In this document: positions 19,462 through 29,180 of the stretch, one piece after another
Numbering within the stretch: position 1 is the first letter of the stretch
Layout of the letters: each line of letters starts with the position of its first letter
Source: Herbaspirillum huttiense
GTDB lineage: Bacteria > Pseudomonadota > Gammaproteobacteria > Burkholderiales > Burkholderiaceae_D
Length of the DNA: 64,000 nt
Reading direction: 5' to 3'
Assembly (NCBI RefSeq): GCF_004367745.1
Contig: NZ_CP037993.1
Coordinates: forward strand, 1,612,001-1,676,000
Made by a program: the position numbers and the translations under genes
Notes under the pieces: generated by a model
Told to the model about the DNA's origin: nothing
Database searches by the model: none
What the model saw: the letters and a program-made list of their open reading frames with translations, nothing else

Positions 19462-22437
19462 ATGATTTTCGTCAAATGGTTTGGCTGGTCGGTCCTCTGG
19501 CTGCTGCCGCTGCTGCTGCGCACGGTAGCGCGCGCGCTCGGCCGCAAGTCCATCTTCGGCGGGCGCGGTGCCATTCGCCTGTGGTGCGGCAGCCTGCTGC
19601 TGCTGGCCGCCAGCAGCGCGGTCGAGTCGCTGGTGCGTTCACAACTGGTTGCGGGCGATGATGGCCCGGGCGGAGCGCTGTTCGGCGCGGCCCTGATGGA
19701 TGCGCTGGGCGGCAAGATCAGCCGTGGCATTGCCGCAGTCCTGATGCTGGGTTTGCTGGCGCTGGGCCTGAAATGGCTGCTGGGTGCCATGTTTGGCCGA
19801 GGCGCACCGGCTGGCCGCGATGAGCACCCCGAGCTGGACCTGGGGCCGCCGCGCCGTGGCAGCGCCGAAAGTGAACGATTGCGCATGAGCAGCCTCCACG
19901 GCAGCGCCGGACCCGCCCGCAGCAGTTTCCCCGCCAGTACCGAACGCCGTGCCCCGATGCCGCGCACGCCTGCTCCCGCTTCCGCATCGGCCAAGCGCAT
20001 GCCGCCGGCCTCGCCCTTCGCCCCGCGTCCCCGGCCGGCACGCCTGACGCCGGCCCCGGCACTGGAGCGTCCGGCCGGGAACGCACCGCGTGACGACTGG
20101 AAAGTGCCACTGTCGGCCCTCACCGGCGGCAGCCGCAACAGCCAGGCAACGCCTGCCGGCAGCGCGCAGGGCGGCAAGTGGCCTTCCATCAATCCGCGCC
20201 AGACGGACCCGGCGGCCAAACCGCGTCCGGAATCCGAATGGGCCGCCTTCGAAAGCCTGCGTCCGACCGAAGCCATGCTGGCCCGTGCCGCTGCCAGCCG
20301 TGCCATCTCGGCGGCCAGCGCGGCGGCCGATGCCAGTCTGTCTCGCGCGGCCACGCCGTCGCCGCCGATCCGTCCGATTCCGCCATCGATTGCACGCGAC
20401 AATCCGGCACCGGCCGAGCCTACCCGCAGCATCCGCATCAGCAGCGTGGGCCGTGCTCCTGAGCCGGGCAGTGTGCCCGGTAAACCGGCCGAGCGTGCCG
20501 ACGTGGTGCCGACGCGCCTGATGCGCTCCTTGCAGCAGACCAGCGGCGAGCAGGAAACGCCGCCGGCTGCGCCGCTGGCACCTCAGGTACCGCCTATCGT
20601 GCCGCTGAGTCCGCAGGGACAGCCCTTGCCGGAATCCTTGGGGCCGGTGCCCTCTCCCGTCCCCACGCCGCCACCGGTCGTCGCCCCTCCCATGCCGCCC
20701 TTCATGGCACCGATGGCGGCCCCCGAGCCTGCACCGCCGCTGCCCGAGCCGCAACCGGAACCGATCGACCTCGGCACCTTCAATGCCCCCTGGTTCGACA
20801 TGCTGCCCGACCCCGCGCCCGAAGCGCCGCCGGCCCAGCCCGCTGCGGCCTTCAGCGTGCGCATGCCCGAAGCGGCGCCCGCCTACGTGCAGCCGGTGGC
20901 CATGGCGCCCGAGGGCTACGTCGATGAGCCGCGCGTGGACATCCCGCTGCCGTCATTGGACCTGCTCGATGAAGTCCCCGAATCCCGCATCGAGGTCGAC
21001 CCCGAGCAACTGCAGGAAACCGGCCGCCTGATCGAACAGCGCCTGCGCGAATTCAAGGTGCCGGTCACGGTGCTGGGGGCCGAGGCCGGTCCGGTGATTA
21101 CCCGTTTCGAAGTGGAGCCGGCACAAGGCGTGCGTGGCGCACAGGTAGTGAACCTGGTGAAGGATCTTTCACGTGCCCTGGGCCTGACCTCGATTCGCGT
21201 GGTCGAGACCATTCCCGGCAAGACCTGCATGGGCCTGGAGCTGCCCAATGCGCGCCGGCAGATGATCAAGCTCTCCGAGATCGTGCATTCGCAGGCTTAT
21301 CGCAAATCCGCTTCGCATCTCACCATTGCCATGGGCAAGGACATCACCGGCACACCCGTGGTGACCGACCTGGCGCGCGCGCCGCACATGCTGGTGGCCG
21401 GTACCACCGGGTCGGGCAAGTCGGTGGCCATCAATGCCATGATCCTCTCGCTGCTCTACAAGGCTACGCCCGAGGAAGTGCGCCTCATCATGATCGACCC
21501 CAAGATGCTGGAGCTGTCGATCTACGAAGGTATCCCGCACCTGCTGGCGCCGGTGGTGACCGACATGCGCGAAGCGGCCCATGCGCTGAACTGGGCGGTG
21601 GAAGAGATGGAGCGCCGCTACAAGAAGATGTCCAAGCTGGGCGTGCGCAACCTGGCCGGCTACAACCAGAAGCTCGACGATGCCGCCGCCCGTGGCGAGA
21701 AGATTCCCAATCCCTTCAGCCTCACGCCCGACGCGCCCGAGCCGCTGGAAAAGCTGCCCACCATCGTGATCGTCATCGACGAACTGGCCGACCTCATGAT
21801 GGTGGTCGGCAAGAAGGTGGAAGAGTTGATCGCCCGCCTGGCCCAGAAGGCGCGCGCAGCCGGCATCCACCTGATCCTGGCCACGCAGCGGCCGTCGGTG
21901 GACGTGATCACCGGCCTCATCAAGGCCAACATCCCGACCCGCGTGGCCTTCCAGGTGTCGTCCAAGATCGACTCGCGCACCGTGCTGGACCAGATGGGGG
22001 CCGAATCGCTGCTGGGCCATGGCGACATGCTGTTCCTGCCGCCGGGCTCGGGCTATCCGCAGCGGGTGCATGGCGCCTTCGTCTCGGATGAAGAAGTGCA
22101 CCGCGTGGTGGAATACCTGAAGTCCTTTGGCGAACCGCGCTACATCGAGGAAATCCTGGCTCCGCCGATTTCCGAGGACACGACCCAGGCCGACATGTTC
22201 GCCGGCAGCGAGGGCGGCGATGCCGAAGCCGACCCGCTCTACGACGAAGCGGTGGCCTTCGTGCTCAAGACGCGCCGCGCTTCCATCTCTTCGGTGCAGC
22301 GGCAATTGCGCATCGGCTACAACCGCGCCGCGCGGCTGGTGGAGCAGATGGAAACGGCGGGCGTGCTCTCGGCCATGTCGCGCAACGGCAGCCGAGATAT
22401 CCTGGTGCCGCCCTCGGGTGGCGGCGGCGAAGAATAA
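19462..22437 (+). CDS. ftsK: DNA translocase FtsK
   Basis: A 991-residue protein. The N-terminal part has only about three hydrophobic segments (residues ~5-22, 38-56, 86-106), then a ~400-residue Pro/Ala/Arg-rich linker, then the motor (Walker [10 protein letters not shown] near residue 650, [10 protein letters not shown] Walker [17 protein letters not shown]) and the winged-helix gamma domain ([22 protein letters not shown]) that reads KOPS sites. It coordinates chromosome segregation and Xer recombination at the septum. ATG 19462 follows GGGAG; the frame is open 41 codons upstream. The membrane part is shorter than the four-TM E. coli type. Confidence 0.95.
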   Translation: MIFVKWFGWSVLWLLPLLLRTVARALGRKSIFGGRGAIRLWCGSLLLLAASSAVESLVRSQLVAGDDGPGGALFGAALMDALGGKISRGIAAVLMLGLLALGLKWLLGAMFGRGAPAGRDEHPELDLGPPRRGSAESERLRMSSLHGSAGPARSSFPASTERRAPMPRTPAPASASAKRMPPASPFAPRPRPARLTPAPALERPAGNAPRDDWKVPLSALTGGSRNSQATPAGSAQGGKWPSINPRQTDPAAKPRPESEWAAFESLRPTEAMLARAAASRAISAASAAADASLSRAATPSPPIRPIPPSIARDNPAPAEPTRSIRISSVGRAPEPGSVPGKPAERADVVPTRLMRSLQQTSGEQETPPAAPLAPQVPPIVPLSPQGQPLPESLGPVPSPVPTPPPVVAPPMPPFMAPMAAPEPAPPLPEPQPEPIDLGTFNAPWFDMLPDPAPEAPPAQPAAAFSVRMPEAAPAYVQPVAMAPEGYVDEPRVDIPLPSLDLLDEVPESRIEVDPEQLQETGRLIEQRLREFKVPVTVLGAEAGPVITRFEVEPAQGVRGAQVVNLVKDLSRALGLTSIRVVETIPGKTCMGLELPNARRQMIKLSEIVHSQAYRKSASHLTIAMGKDITGTPVVTDLARAPHMLVAGTTGSGKSVAINAMILSLLYKATPEEVRLIMIDPKMLELSIYEGIPHLLAPVVTDMREAAHALNWAVEEMERRYKKMSKLGVRNLAGYNQKLDDAAARGEKIPNPFSLTPDAPEPLEKLPTIVIVIDELADLMMVVGKKVEELIARLAQKARAAGIHLILATQRPSVDVITGLIKANIPTRVAFQVSSKIDSRTVLDQMGAESLLGHGDMLFLPPGSGYPQRVHGAFVSDEEVHRVVEYLKSFGEPRYIEEILAPPISEDTTQADMFAGSEGGDAEADPLYDEAVAFVLKTRRASISSVQRQLRIGYNRAARLVEQMETAGVLSAMSRNGSRDILVPPSGGGGEE

Positions 22438-22454
22438 GAAGCACAGCCCAAAAG

Positions 22455-22490
22455 AAAATCGGCGGACCCTTGCAGGTCCGCCGATTTTTT
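22455..22490. terminator. Bidirectional terminator between ftsK and the aldehyde dehydrogenase gene
   Basis: AAAATCGGCGGACC pairs with GGTCCGCCGATTTT around CTTGCA, with T tracts on both sides. Confidence 0.88.
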
Positions 22491-22538
22491 TCATCACACA
22501 GCGCAATCATTGCGGCAGGTCATGCGACCTGCCCGGGA

Positions 22539-23972
22539 TCAGACATCCAGCTGCGTCACCAGCTTGGTGTTGATGTAGGCCTCGATGGCCTCGGTACCGC
22601 CTTCGGAACCGTAGCCGCTGTCCTTGATGCCGCCGAAAGGCAGTTCCGGCAGCGCCAGGCCCAGGTGGTTGATGGTCAGCATGCCGCTTTCCACGCGCGC
22701 GGCCAGGGCGTGCTTGGTCTTGGCCGACTTGGCGAAGGCATAGGCGGCCAGGCCGAAGGGCAGGCGGTTGGCTTCGGTGATCACTTCATCCAGGGTCTCG
22801 AAGGAATTGATGATGGCCAGCGGACCGAAGGGCTCCTCGTTCATCACGCGGGCCTCCAGCGGCACATTGGTCAGCACGGTCGGCTGGAAGAAGTAGCCCT
22901 TGTCGCCGATGCGCTTGCCACCGGTGCGCAGTTGCGCGCCTTGCGAGACGGCATCATCGATCAGCGCTTCCAGCGCCGGGATGCGGCGCTTGTTGGCGAC
23001 CGGGCCCATGCCCACGCCGGCTTCCAGGCCATTGCCTACCTTCAGCTGTTCGGCATAGGTGACGAACTTGTCGACGAAGGCGTTGAAGACACCCTTCTGC
23101 ACCAGGAAGCGGGTCGGCGAGACGCACACCTGGCCGGCATTGCGGAACTTGGAGGTGGCCAGGGTCTTGGCGGCCAGTTCCACGTCCACATCGTCGAACA
23201 CCATGGCCGGTGCGTGGCCGCCCAGTTCCATGGTGGCGCGCTTCATGTGCTGGCCGGCCAGAGCTGCCAGCTGCTTGCCCACCGGGGTGGAGCCGGTGAA
23301 GGAAATCTTCTTGATCACCGGATGCGGGATCAGGTATTCCGAGATCTCGGCCGGCACGCCATAGACCAGGTTGATGACACCGGCCGGCACGCCTGCGTCT
23401 GCGTAGGCACGGATCAGTTCGGCCGGGGAGGCCGGGGTTTCTTCCGGGGCCTTGACGATGATGGAGCAGCCTGCAGCCAGGGCCGCCGAGAGCTTGCGCA
23501 CCACCTGGTTGATCGGGAAGTTCCACGGGGTGAAGGCGGCCACCGGACCGACCGGCTCCTTGATCACCATCTGGTAGGCACCCGGCACGCGGGCCGGCAC
23601 CAGGCGGCCGTAGGTGCGGCGGGCTTCCTCGGCGAACCAGTCGATGGTGTCGGCGGCGCCCAGCGTTTCCATCTTGGCTTCGCCCAGCGGCTTGCCTTGT
23701 TCCAGGGTCATCAGGCGCGCCACTTCGTCCACGCGCTCGCGCAGCAGGTCAGCGGCACGGCGCATGATCTTGGAACGCTCGAAGGCGGACATGTTGCGCC
23801 AGGTCTCGAAGCCCTTTTTGGCGGCTTCCAGGGCGCGATCCAGGTCGCTGCGGTCGGCGTGGGCGATCTTGCCGATCACTTCCTCGGTAGCCGGGTTGAC
23901 GACATCGATGGTGCGGCCGGAGGCGCTGGCGGTCCATTCGCCGTTGATGAAAAGCTGTACGTCCTTATACAT
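22539..23972 (-). CDS. NAD(P)-dependent succinate-semialdehyde/aldehyde dehydrogenase
   Basis: A 477-residue ALDH-superfamily enzyme. [10 protein letters not shown] (substrate channel), the catalytic glutamate in MELGGHAP and catalytic cysteine in [12 protein letters not shown] are all present. The overall sequence is closest to GabD-type succinate-semialdehyde dehydrogenases, which feed 4-aminobutyrate carbon into the TCA cycle; the substrate remains an inference. ATG 23972 has GAGGA 7 nt upstream; a TTG two codons earlier is less likely. Single gene; no gabT nearby. Confidence 0.9.
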   Translation of the reverse strand: MYKDVQLFINGEWTASASGRTIDVVNPATEEVIGKIAHADRSDLDRALEAAKKGFETWRNMSAFERSKIMRRAADLLRERVDEVARLMTLEQGKPLGEAKMETLGAADTIDWFAEEARRTYGRLVPARVPGAYQMVIKEPVGPVAAFTPWNFPINQVVRKLSAALAAGCSIIVKAPEETPASPAELIRAYADAGVPAGVINLVYGVPAEISEYLIPHPVIKKISFTGSTPVGKQLAALAGQHMKRATMELGGHAPAMVFDDVDVELAAKTLATSKFRNAGQVCVSPTRFLVQKGVFNAFVDKFVTYAEQLKVGNGLEAGVGMGPVANKRRIPALEALIDDAVSQGAQLRTGGKRIGDKGYFFQPTVLTNVPLEARVMNEEPFGPLAIINSFETLDEVITEANRLPFGLAAYAFAKSAKTKHALAARVESGMLTINHLGLALPELPFGGIKDSGYGSEGGTEAIEAYINTKLVTQLDV

Positions 23973-24287
23973 GGGCAATCCTCGTTCGTCAGGTTGGGGA
24001 AGGGCCGGCGCTGCCCGGTTCGGCCCAATGGGCTACCCGCAGGGCAGGCGCGATGGCCTGGGGAGAATGCAGACAGACCGGCTTGCGCCGCTCTGGTTCA
24101 CACGCAATGCGAAGCCAGTGAAGCTTGTCGCGAAGACCACCTTTATACCACGCGCTTCATTTTCACGTCGGCCACCAGAGCGCCGACAGCGGCTTCCTAC
24201 AAGGCTGGACGGGCGGCTCGGAAGCAGGAACAATCGTTCATACGCACCGGTCACACTGCCACAACAATATGCCCAGCCGAGGACTTC
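23973..24287. other. Intergenic region between divergent aldehyde dehydrogenase and BrkB-family genes
   Basis: 315 nt that must contain both promoters. No consensus promoter, hairpin or conserved short ORF was recognised. Confidence 0.5.
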
Positions 24288-25727
24288 ATGAGCAGCTCTT
24301 CCGACCCGTTTCGTCCCGCCCGCACCCCGCCAGCCGCTGCCCGTCCTCAATCCGGGGAGGAGGCAGGCGGTCCTTCCCCGGGCGGCCTGGTCGCCGCTGC
24401 CCTGTTGAGCGCCGGCGCAGGTCTGTGGCTGGGAAGAAAGCGCCGCCAGAAGCGCGTGACTGCGTCGCCGACAGCGCCCCGGATGGTGGCCTCCCGCGCA
24501 GAGGAGGAGAGCAGCAAGGCACACACCGGCCATGCCACGACGGCTCATCACGATGCACTGCCGCAAGGACTGGAACGGGCCTTGCGGCTGGTGACGCTGG
24601 CCATGCCGCTGATTGCCGCCTGGCGCAAGGGATCGGCCCGTGCCAAGGCGGCCGCCGCCAAGGCCAAGACCGATACAGCGCTGCCGCCGGATGCCCCGGC
24701 CCGGATCGACATCGTCAAGGCCAAGCTGGAACCGGCCCCCTCGGACTATCTGGACCCGGCGGCCGAGGTCAAGATGATCAAGGGCGGCACGCGCGCCCAG
24801 CAGGCCTGGCAGATGACGGTGGCCGCGGTCAATGCCTGGATCGATGACTTCGCCCCCAGCATGGGAGCCGCCATCGCCTACTACACCATCTTCTCGATTG
24901 CTCCCATGCTGGTGATCGCCATCGCGGTGGCCGGCATGCTGTTCGGTCACGATGCCGCGCAGGGCGAGATCGTCAACCAGATCCGCGACATCGTCGGTAC
25001 TGAAGGCGCGTTTGCCATCCAGGGTTTGCTGAAGTCGGTGAGCCAGCCGCGCGAGGGCATGATCGCCGCCGGCATTTCGGTAGTCACGCTGGTCATTGGC
25101 GCCACAGCGGTGTTTTCGGAATTGCAGAGTGCGCTCGACCGCATCTGGCGCATCCCCGTCGCCAAGCGCAAGAGTGGCCTGTGGCAACTGGCGCGCACGC
25201 GGCTGCTGTCCTTCGGCCTGATCATCGGTCTGGGCTTCCTGCTGATCATCTCGCTGGTGGTCAGTGCGGCGCTGGCGGCGCTGGGACGCTGGTGGGGCGG
25301 CTGGTTCGAAGGCTGGCAACTGCTGCTGCAGATGCTCAACTTCGTGCTGTCCTTCGTGGTGTTCTCCACGCTCTTCTCGATGATCTACAAGTTCATGCCG
25401 CGCGTGACACTGTCCTGGCATGACGTGTGGATCGGTGCCGTGGCCACCACCGTGCTCTTCATCATCGGCAAGTATCTGATCGGTCTGTATCTGGGCAGCA
25501 CCGGCATGACCTCCGGCTTCGGGGCGGCCGGCTCGTTTGCACTGCTGCTGCTGTGGATCTATTACTCGGCCCAGATCTTCCTGCTCGGTGCCGAGTTCAC
25601 GTGGATCTACGCCAACAACTTCGGCTCACGCGCGAAACGCCAGCGGCTGGTCAATACGGTGGAAGACCATCACGTGAGCATCGAGCAGGCGCAACAGGTG
25701 GTGCGCGCGGGTGACAATCCCCGCTAA
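24288..25727 (+). CDS. YihY/BrkB family inner-membrane protein
   Basis: A 479-residue protein. Residues 1-150 are a low-complexity basic/alanine-rich extension with one short hydrophobic stretch (GLVAAALLSAGAGLWLG) followed by RKRRQKR. The BrkB/YihY core follows (AWIDDFAPSMGAAIAYYTIFSIAPMLVIAI, then about five more TM segments, including MTSGFGAAGSFALLLLWIYY). Once annotated as RNase BN, the family has no confirmed function. ATG 24288 was chosen where membrane-protein-like coding begins; the frame is open far upstream but antisense to the dehydrogenase. It ends overlapping the convergent glycosyltransferase by 4 nt. Confidence 0.88.
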   Translation: MSSSSDPFRPARTPPAAARPQSGEEAGGPSPGGLVAAALLSAGAGLWLGRKRRQKRVTASPTAPRMVASRAEEESSKAHTGHATTAHHDALPQGLERALRLVTLAMPLIAAWRKGSARAKAAAAKAKTDTALPPDAPARIDIVKAKLEPAPSDYLDPAAEVKMIKGGTRAQQAWQMTVAAVNAWIDDFAPSMGAAIAYYTIFSIAPMLVIAIAVAGMLFGHDAAQGEIVNQIRDIVGTEGAFAIQGLLKSVSQPREGMIAAGISVVTLVIGATAVFSELQSALDRIWRIPVAKRKSGLWQLARTRLLSFGLIIGLGFLLIISLVVSAALAALGRWWGGWFEGWQLLLQMLNFVLSFVVFSTLFSMIYKFMPRVTLSWHDVWIGAVATTVLFIIGKYLIGLYLGSTGMTSGFGAAGSFALLLLWIYYSAQIFLLGAEFTWIYANNFGSRAKRQRLVNTVEDHHVSIEQAQQVVRAGDNPR

Positions 25728-26401
25728 GCCGGCAGGATGGCCGCGCACTCTTCGGCGGCCCACAGCCGCAGCGTATCGCCGAAGCCGCCGCGCGCCTTGC
25801 TCTGCTTGCGGGTGCTGGTGACCACCCGCACCCGCGCACTCCAGGCGATCTGCGCATCGGTGGCCTGCAAGGCCTGCACCAGTCCCACATCCTCATGACA
25901 GGCCAGCGGCGGAAAGCCGCCCGCACGCAGATAGGCCTGGGCGCAGACACCCAGATTGGCACCGTGGATATGGCGATGGCCATCCTCATCGTGATAGTCG
26001 CGCGCGAAGCGTTGCTGCACCTCCGGCGGATGATCGCCCCAGTGGTCGGGCGTGACCGTACCGCAGACCGCGTCCGCCTTCAGCGCAAGTTGTGCCGCCA
26101 GCCAATCGGGGGCGACCCGCGTATCGGCATCGGTAAAGGCCAGCCAGCGTGCGCCTGCAGCGATCAGTGCGCGCGCACCGTGATGCCGCGCCAGGCCGAC
26201 ATTGCGCACCTGCAGCGGCAGCACCGTCACCGGATGGCGGCGCGCGATTGTCTCGGAGCCGTCGCTGCAACTGTCGAGTACCACTGCAATGCGCACCGCC
26301 TCTCCCTGCAACTGAGGATGTGCAGCCGCCTTGCGCACCGCCTGCAGGCAGGCGTGCAGGCTGGCTTCTTCGTCGTGCGCGGGGATGACGATGCCGATCA
26401 T
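25724..26401 (-). CDS. Glycosyltransferase family 2 protein
   Basis: A 225-residue GT-A fold enzyme without membrane segments. IGIVIPAHDEE opens the nucleotide-sugar fold, LDSCSDGS follows, and FTDADTRV is the DxD-type metal site. Last gene of a four-gene minus-strand cassette (36 nt after the methyltransferase). Donor and acceptor sugars are unknown. Confidence 0.85.
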   Translation of the reverse strand: MIGIVIPAHDEEASLHACLQAVRKAAAHPQLQGEAVRIAVVLDSCSDGSETIARRHPVTVLPLQVRNVGLARHHGARALIAAGARWLAFTDADTRVAPDWLAAQLALKADAVCGTVTPDHWGDHPPEVQQRFARDYHDEDGHRHIHGANLGVCAQAYLRAGGFPPLACHEDVGLVQALQATDAQIAWSARVRVVTSTRKQSKARGGFGDTLRLWAAEECAAILPA

Positions 26402-26437
26402 GCTAGGTTCTCCGGGAAGTGGTGGGTGCAGTGCGGG

Positions 26438-27031
26438 TCAGATCCTGCGCCAGAGGTCGATGAGGATGTCTTCATCCTCGTAGCAGGCCTGGCGCTTCAG
26501 TCGCGCGTGCGCATCGATGAGCTGGTGCATGGGCCGCGTGGCCAGCAGGCGGTCATCGAAATCCTTCTTCCAGTGGCAAGCCAGCAGGTGTCCGCCCGGA
26601 GACAGGCTGGCTGCGGCCAGTGCCGCCATCTCGGCCATGTTGGGCGCATCGAAGTAGTAGCAAAGTTCGGAAAACACGATCAGGTCTACCGCCGGCATGT
26701 CATGTTCGGCCGCGGGCCATTGTTCGGGCAGCGACTGCCGCCGCACCTGTACATGCGACAGGTGCGCCGTCTTCTCGCGCGTGATGCGTACCGCTTCCGC
26801 GCTGAAATCGGAGGCCATCAGCCACTGGCAACGTGCGGCCAGTTGCAGCGTCAGTTCGCCGCTGCCACAGCCGGGCTCGAAGATGGCACTGCATTGCTGG
26901 CGCGGCAGGATGGCCTCGACCAGGGCACGCTTGCGTTGTTCGTACCAGCTGTCCCGCGTCTTCCACGGATCGTCGCTGGCGGCATAGAGCTGATCGAAAT
27001 GGCGCGTGGCCGGAAGCTGTGCTGCCCTCAT
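26438..27031 (-). CDS. Class I SAM-dependent methyltransferase (NodS-like)
   Basis: A 197-residue protein. FEPGCGSGELTLQLA is the SAM-binding motif I, SDFSAEAV motif II and VDLIVFSELCYYF motif IV. The overall arrangement (HFDQLYAASDDPWKTRDSWYEQRKR) resembles NodS-type N-methyltransferases. It starts within the stop of the PIG-L gene (ATGA at 27031-27028), so the two are coupled; a fused PIG-L/methyltransferase occurs in other proteobacteria. An amino-sugar N-methylation is possible but only inferred. Confidence 0.85.
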   Translation of the reverse strand: MRAAQLPATRHFDQLYAASDDPWKTRDSWYEQRKRALVEAILPRQQCSAIFEPGCGSGELTLQLAARCQWLMASDFSAEAVRITREKTAHLSHVQVRRQSLPEQWPAAEHDMPAVDLIVFSELCYYFDAPNMAEMAALAAASLSPGGHLLACHWKKDFDDRLLATRPMHQLIDAHARLKRQACYEDEDILIDLWRRI

Positions 27032-27813
27032 AGGAAGAACACCTCGTAAGGCCGCACGAAATGCGCCAGCACACCGGCCGGCAGCACCGGATCGCGTTCG
27101 CCGTCACTGCCGATCTGGCTGTGATAGCAGCGCAGGGCGCGTCGCTTCATCATGCCGGTGCCGGTATCGAAGGCCAGCTTGTGGGCGCGGCCCCAGGGGA
27201 ATTCTCCGCCCAGCGGCTGTGCCCAGTGCCAGCCCCAGATCGGCACTTCCACCAGCTTGCAACCCAGTTCGTGTTCCAGCTCGGCGGCCACTTCGCCCAC
27301 GGTCTCGTGGTCGGGATGGCCGTCCAGCCGCCACGGCGCGAAGACGATGTCGGTATGGCGCAATTGCGCGATCAGCCAGGCCTTCAGTTCCAGCCTATGC
27401 TGGCGGATCTGGCCGTCGGGAATGCGCGCGCGCAGGATCTGCGCCTGACCCGCACCCAGGCATTCCAGCGCGGCCATGCTCTCGGCGGGACGCAGCAGCG
27501 GCAGGCGTGCTGCCAGCGGCGACGAGGGCGGGTGACTGCGTTCGCCATCGCTCACGGCGACTACGGCGATCTCGCGCATCATCCCGGCCAGTTGGGCGAT
27601 CAGCCCGCCGCATCCGAGCGTTTCGTCGTCGGGATGCGGTGCCAGGATCACCGCACGTGATCGCGCGGGCACCAGCTGGCTCAGTTCCAGTTCCGGCAGG
27701 GCATGCAGGCGCTGGCAGGATTGCCACACATCCTCGGCGGTGCCGTGGACGATGTCGATATGGCGCGCAGGAGCGGCCGTCCTGGCCGATGGGGGCGGCT
27801 TTACAGTAAGCAT
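27028..27813 (-). CDS. PIG-L (LmbE-like) family deacetylase
   Basis: A 261-residue protein. ILAPHPDDETLGCGG carries the zinc ligands His-x-Asp-Asp, and DGHPDHETVG the third. PIG-L enzymes remove N-acetyl groups from N-acetylglucosamine-type substrates, as in GPI, mycothiol and bacillithiol synthesis. Overlaps the acyl-CoA dehydrogenase-like gene by 13 nt and the methyltransferase by 4 nt. Confidence 0.88.
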   Translation of the reverse strand: MLTVKPPPSARTAAPARHIDIVHGTAEDVWQSCQRLHALPELELSQLVPARSRAVILAPHPDDETLGCGGLIAQLAGMMREIAVVAVSDGERSHPPSSPLAARLPLLRPAESMAALECLGAGQAQILRARIPDGQIRQHRLELKAWLIAQLRHTDIVFAPWRLDGHPDHETVGEVAAELEHELGCKLVEVPIWGWHWAQPLGGEFPWGRAHKLAFDTGTGMMKRRALRCYHSQIGSDGERDPVLPAGVLAHFVRPYEVFFL

Positions 27814-28859
27814 GGGGAGGACTCCTCTTCAAGACTGGCCTTGGCCAGCGCGGTCATGTCGCGTTCGGCGTGGCTCTGGCGCAGCCACACGGGCAGGTCG
27901 GCCAGCAGGCGCGCACTGTGCCGGCTGCCGCAATAGGGATGGGGACCGAGGGCAGCCCCCAGGTCCTCGATGATCTGCACGCAGGCACGCTCCACGGTCA
28001 GACGCGTGCGCAGGGCGTCCTGCATGGCATTGGCACGCGGATGGGCATCGATGCGTGCAGCGCTCTCGCGCAGGCAGGCCGCTGCTGCATGCCCGGCGCA
28101 CAGTGCGCTGCCCAGCCGGGCCAGCGCATGGCTGTCTGCGCGCTGCGCCAGGCCTTGGCGCAGCACCGATACCAGCGCGGTAGCAGCGCCGTGCCAGCAG
28201 GCGGCAATGCCGATGCCACCCTGCCAAAAACCGGGACGGTCCAAATAGAAGCCCGGGCCGCCGATCACCTGCGCGGTGACCGTACGCAATTGCAGGCGCG
28301 CGGTGCGGGTGGCAGCCATGCCGATGGCAGCCCAGTCGTCCTCGATGATGCTGACGCCCGGCTGGCTCAGTTCAATGGCCAGCAGCCAATAGCGGTCTTG
28401 CTCGTCGCGATGGCCGAGCAGCGCATGCGTGACGGCGGCTGCGCCCGAGCACCAAGGTTTTTCGCCGTCCAGAATGACCTGATCACCTTGCTCACGCAGG
28501 TGCAGGCTGCCGGGCCGGCCTTGCGCGCACCACACGCCCCAGATCGAATGCGGTGGTACCGGGACGTGGGCTTCAGCCAGGATGGCGAGGGCATCGGTAT
28601 GGGCTTCGAACAGCTTGGCCAGCGACAGATCCTGCGCGGCCACGGTCGCCAGCGCCTGCCAGCGCGCAAGCGTCTCGCCGTGGCCCGGCAGGGGCAGACG
28701 GTCCAATCCCGCTACCACCAGCTGGCGCAGCAGCCGCGCGGCCACGACGGGTAGCTGGGTGTGCGGGGACTGGTGCAAGGCCGGCGCAATGAATTCCTCC
28801 AGCGCTGCAGGCAGCGAGGGGCAGGGTGGGGCGTAGCGTCGGGTGGAGCTGCACATCAT
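27801..28859 (-). CDS. Acyl-CoA dehydrogenase-like flavoprotein
   Basis: About 352 residues. The helical N-terminal region, LHLREQGDQVILDGEKPWCSGA (the beta-domain flavin region, typically GxKxWxxGA) and C-terminal helical bundle are recognisable. Family members oxidise acyl-CoAs or other substrates with FAD. The catalytic glutamate could not be confirmed by eye. It is the first gene of the four-gene cassette. The start is uncertain: ATG 28859 was preferred since the 22 codons above it look non-coding; 28925 is the longest option. Confidence 0.75.
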   Translation of the reverse strand: MMCSSTRRYAPPCPSLPAALEEFIAPALHQSPHTQLPVVAARLLRQLVVAGLDRLPLPGHGETLARWQALATVAAQDLSLAKLFEAHTDALAILAEAHVPVPPHSIWGVWCAQGRPGSLHLREQGDQVILDGEKPWCSGAAAVTHALLGHRDEQDRYWLLAIELSQPGVSIIEDDWAAIGMAATRTARLQLRTVTAQVIGGPGFYLDRPGFWQGGIGIAACWHGAATALVSVLRQGLAQRADSHALARLGSALCAGHAAAACLRESAARIDAHPRANAMQDALRTRLTVERACVQIIEDLGAALGPHPYCGSRHSARLLADLPVWLRQSHAERDMTALAKASLEEESSPCLL

Positions 28860-29180
28860 GATGAGGGGCACAGAGGCGCACGGGCTGTGCAATGGTGACG
28901 AGTATGAGTGCCTTCGCATCTGCAAGCTGTCGGTGCGCTACCGTGTTTGACGTAGGAATCCGGTAAGCGCTCGCATCCCGCCGAGCCCGTGCGCGCAAGC
29001 ACTGACGCCCTCTGTAGGAATCCGATGCGCTGTAAAACCGTCACGCGCCTACAGCCAAATTGCGCGCTCACTTTCATCATGGCGATCCGGACGCAGAAGT
29101 CTTCCATGCGCCGCGCCAAAGGGCGATCACGTGACCATGCAGTGCGCCCCCCACGAATGCATCACGCTCGGAGAAGCGAC
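28860..29180. other. Divergent intergenic region between the four-gene cassette and the ydeP-like gene
   Basis: 321 nt (less if the longer start of the dehydrogenase is used). A GGAGA before 29181 serves the oxidoreductase. No clear promoter or hairpin was seen. Confidence 0.45.

Noticed and set aside
22470-24287. A 606-codon open upstream extension of the BrkB-family frame
   Set aside because: It is antisense to the aldehyde dehydrogenase gene, is His/Gly/Asp-rich, and results from absence of stops opposite a GC-rich gene. The real start is at 24288.
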